Positions 52,821-53,010 of a DNA stretch of 53,010 nucleotides are shown piece by piece; the first letter of the stretch is position 1; every line of letters begins with the position of its first letter. The DNA lies in assembly GCA_030054025.1 (NCBI GenBank), contig JASGCQ010000006.1, positions 1 through 53,010 of the forward strand, read 5' to 3'. This stretch comes from Phycisphaerales bacterium (GTDB lineage: Bacteria; Bacteroidota; Bacteroidia; Chitinophagales; Chitinophagaceae). A program made the position numbers and the translations under genes. The notes beneath the pieces are model-generated. The model did not search any database and was not told the origin of the DNA. It worked only from the letters and a program-made list of their open reading frames with translations.

Positions 52821-53010
52821 CCCAAAAAGTTCAATAGGCTTTAATCTTCTAATGACCGTCAATAGTTTTTTTGTTTCTAAACCGACAAAGAAATCACTGC
52901 TCACGGAGGCATTGTGCTGCTGCAAAAGATCATGGACAAAATGGCATTGATGCGTTTCTTTAAAAAATTCAATATGGAAATCAACGACAAAGTGTTTCCA
53001 GCATTTTATC
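52817..53010 (+). mobile_element. IS1380-like element, left end and transposase start
   Basis: TTAACCCA at 52817 begins a stretch that aligns without gaps to the MITE end at 31685 over the first 22 bases (15 identical, including CA-TAGG). From 52884 the frame reads DKEITAHGGIVLLQKIMDKM, resembling the N-terminus of IS1380/IS4-type transposases. A TAA at 52878 lies just before it, and the ATG at 52850 is in another frame, so the copy is frameshifted or the start is elsewhere. It runs off the window. Confidence 0.5.

Noticed and set aside
1..53010. tRNA, rRNA or CRISPR features
   Set aside because: No T-arm-like sequence in a cloverleaf context, no rRNA-like core and no regularly spaced direct repeats were seen on either strand by eye.

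Overview
The window is a chromosomal segment of a Bacteroidota bacterium. The protein set fits Chitinophagaceae or a near relative, but that level is inference. Evidence: AT-rich DNA, starts without Shine-Dalgarno motifs, repeated TAnnTTTG -7 promoter elements (one with a TTTG at exact N19 spacing), a type IX secretion C-terminal domain, Bacteroidota-type TonB and TonB-dependent receptor proteins, and relics of IS30, IS982 and IS1380-like elements. I found no rRNA, tRNA or CRISPR array.

Layout. 1-7890: an IS30 scar, then polyprenyl diphosphate synthase, uvrA, a GT-C membrane glycosyltransferase with a TPR tail, and an FtsEX/LolCD-like ABC pair. 7895-12077 (minus): a tight run of nhaA, a fused SpmA/SpmB-like protein, an MBL-fold hydrolase and a lytic transglycosylase. 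12251-22020: TonB-dependent receptor, pckA, leuS, then maf-ubiA-pyrE. 22042-26800: Nudix and DUF1232-like genes, then a three-gene signalling unit made of an ECF sigma factor, a protein running from a cytoplasmic anti-sigma-like segment through the inner membrane to a predicted outer-membrane barrel, and a lipoprotein. 26884-28996: oxidoreductase and an orphan ABC-2 permease. 28997-32330: an accessory island with IS982 and IS30 relics, bacilliredoxin, an HNH protein, an AT-rich alpha/beta hydrolase and a miniature transposon with perfect ends. 32332-42169: mostly housekeeping (ftsB-like, eno, ridA, tsaB, tal, fusA), with a Wzy-like polymerase and a TonB gene. 42189-45236: a large secreted nuclease. 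45306-50969: a polysaccharide locus with a collapsed gene and an IS30 relic. 51078-53010: a rhomboid lacking its catalytic residues, clpP, and the start of an IS1380-like element.

Most genes are ordinary. The strongest candidates for new biology are the single-chain trans-envelope anti-sigma protein, the pseudo-rhomboid with a conserved tail, and the MITE that appears to derive from the IS family at the right edge. The gene remnant at 47395-47619 keeps 4-base overlaps with both neighbours and is a clear decay intermediate. Promoter elements support start corrections for pyrE, clpP and the sigma factor, and suggest leaderless or near-leaderless transcripts for ridA, tsaB and pyrE.
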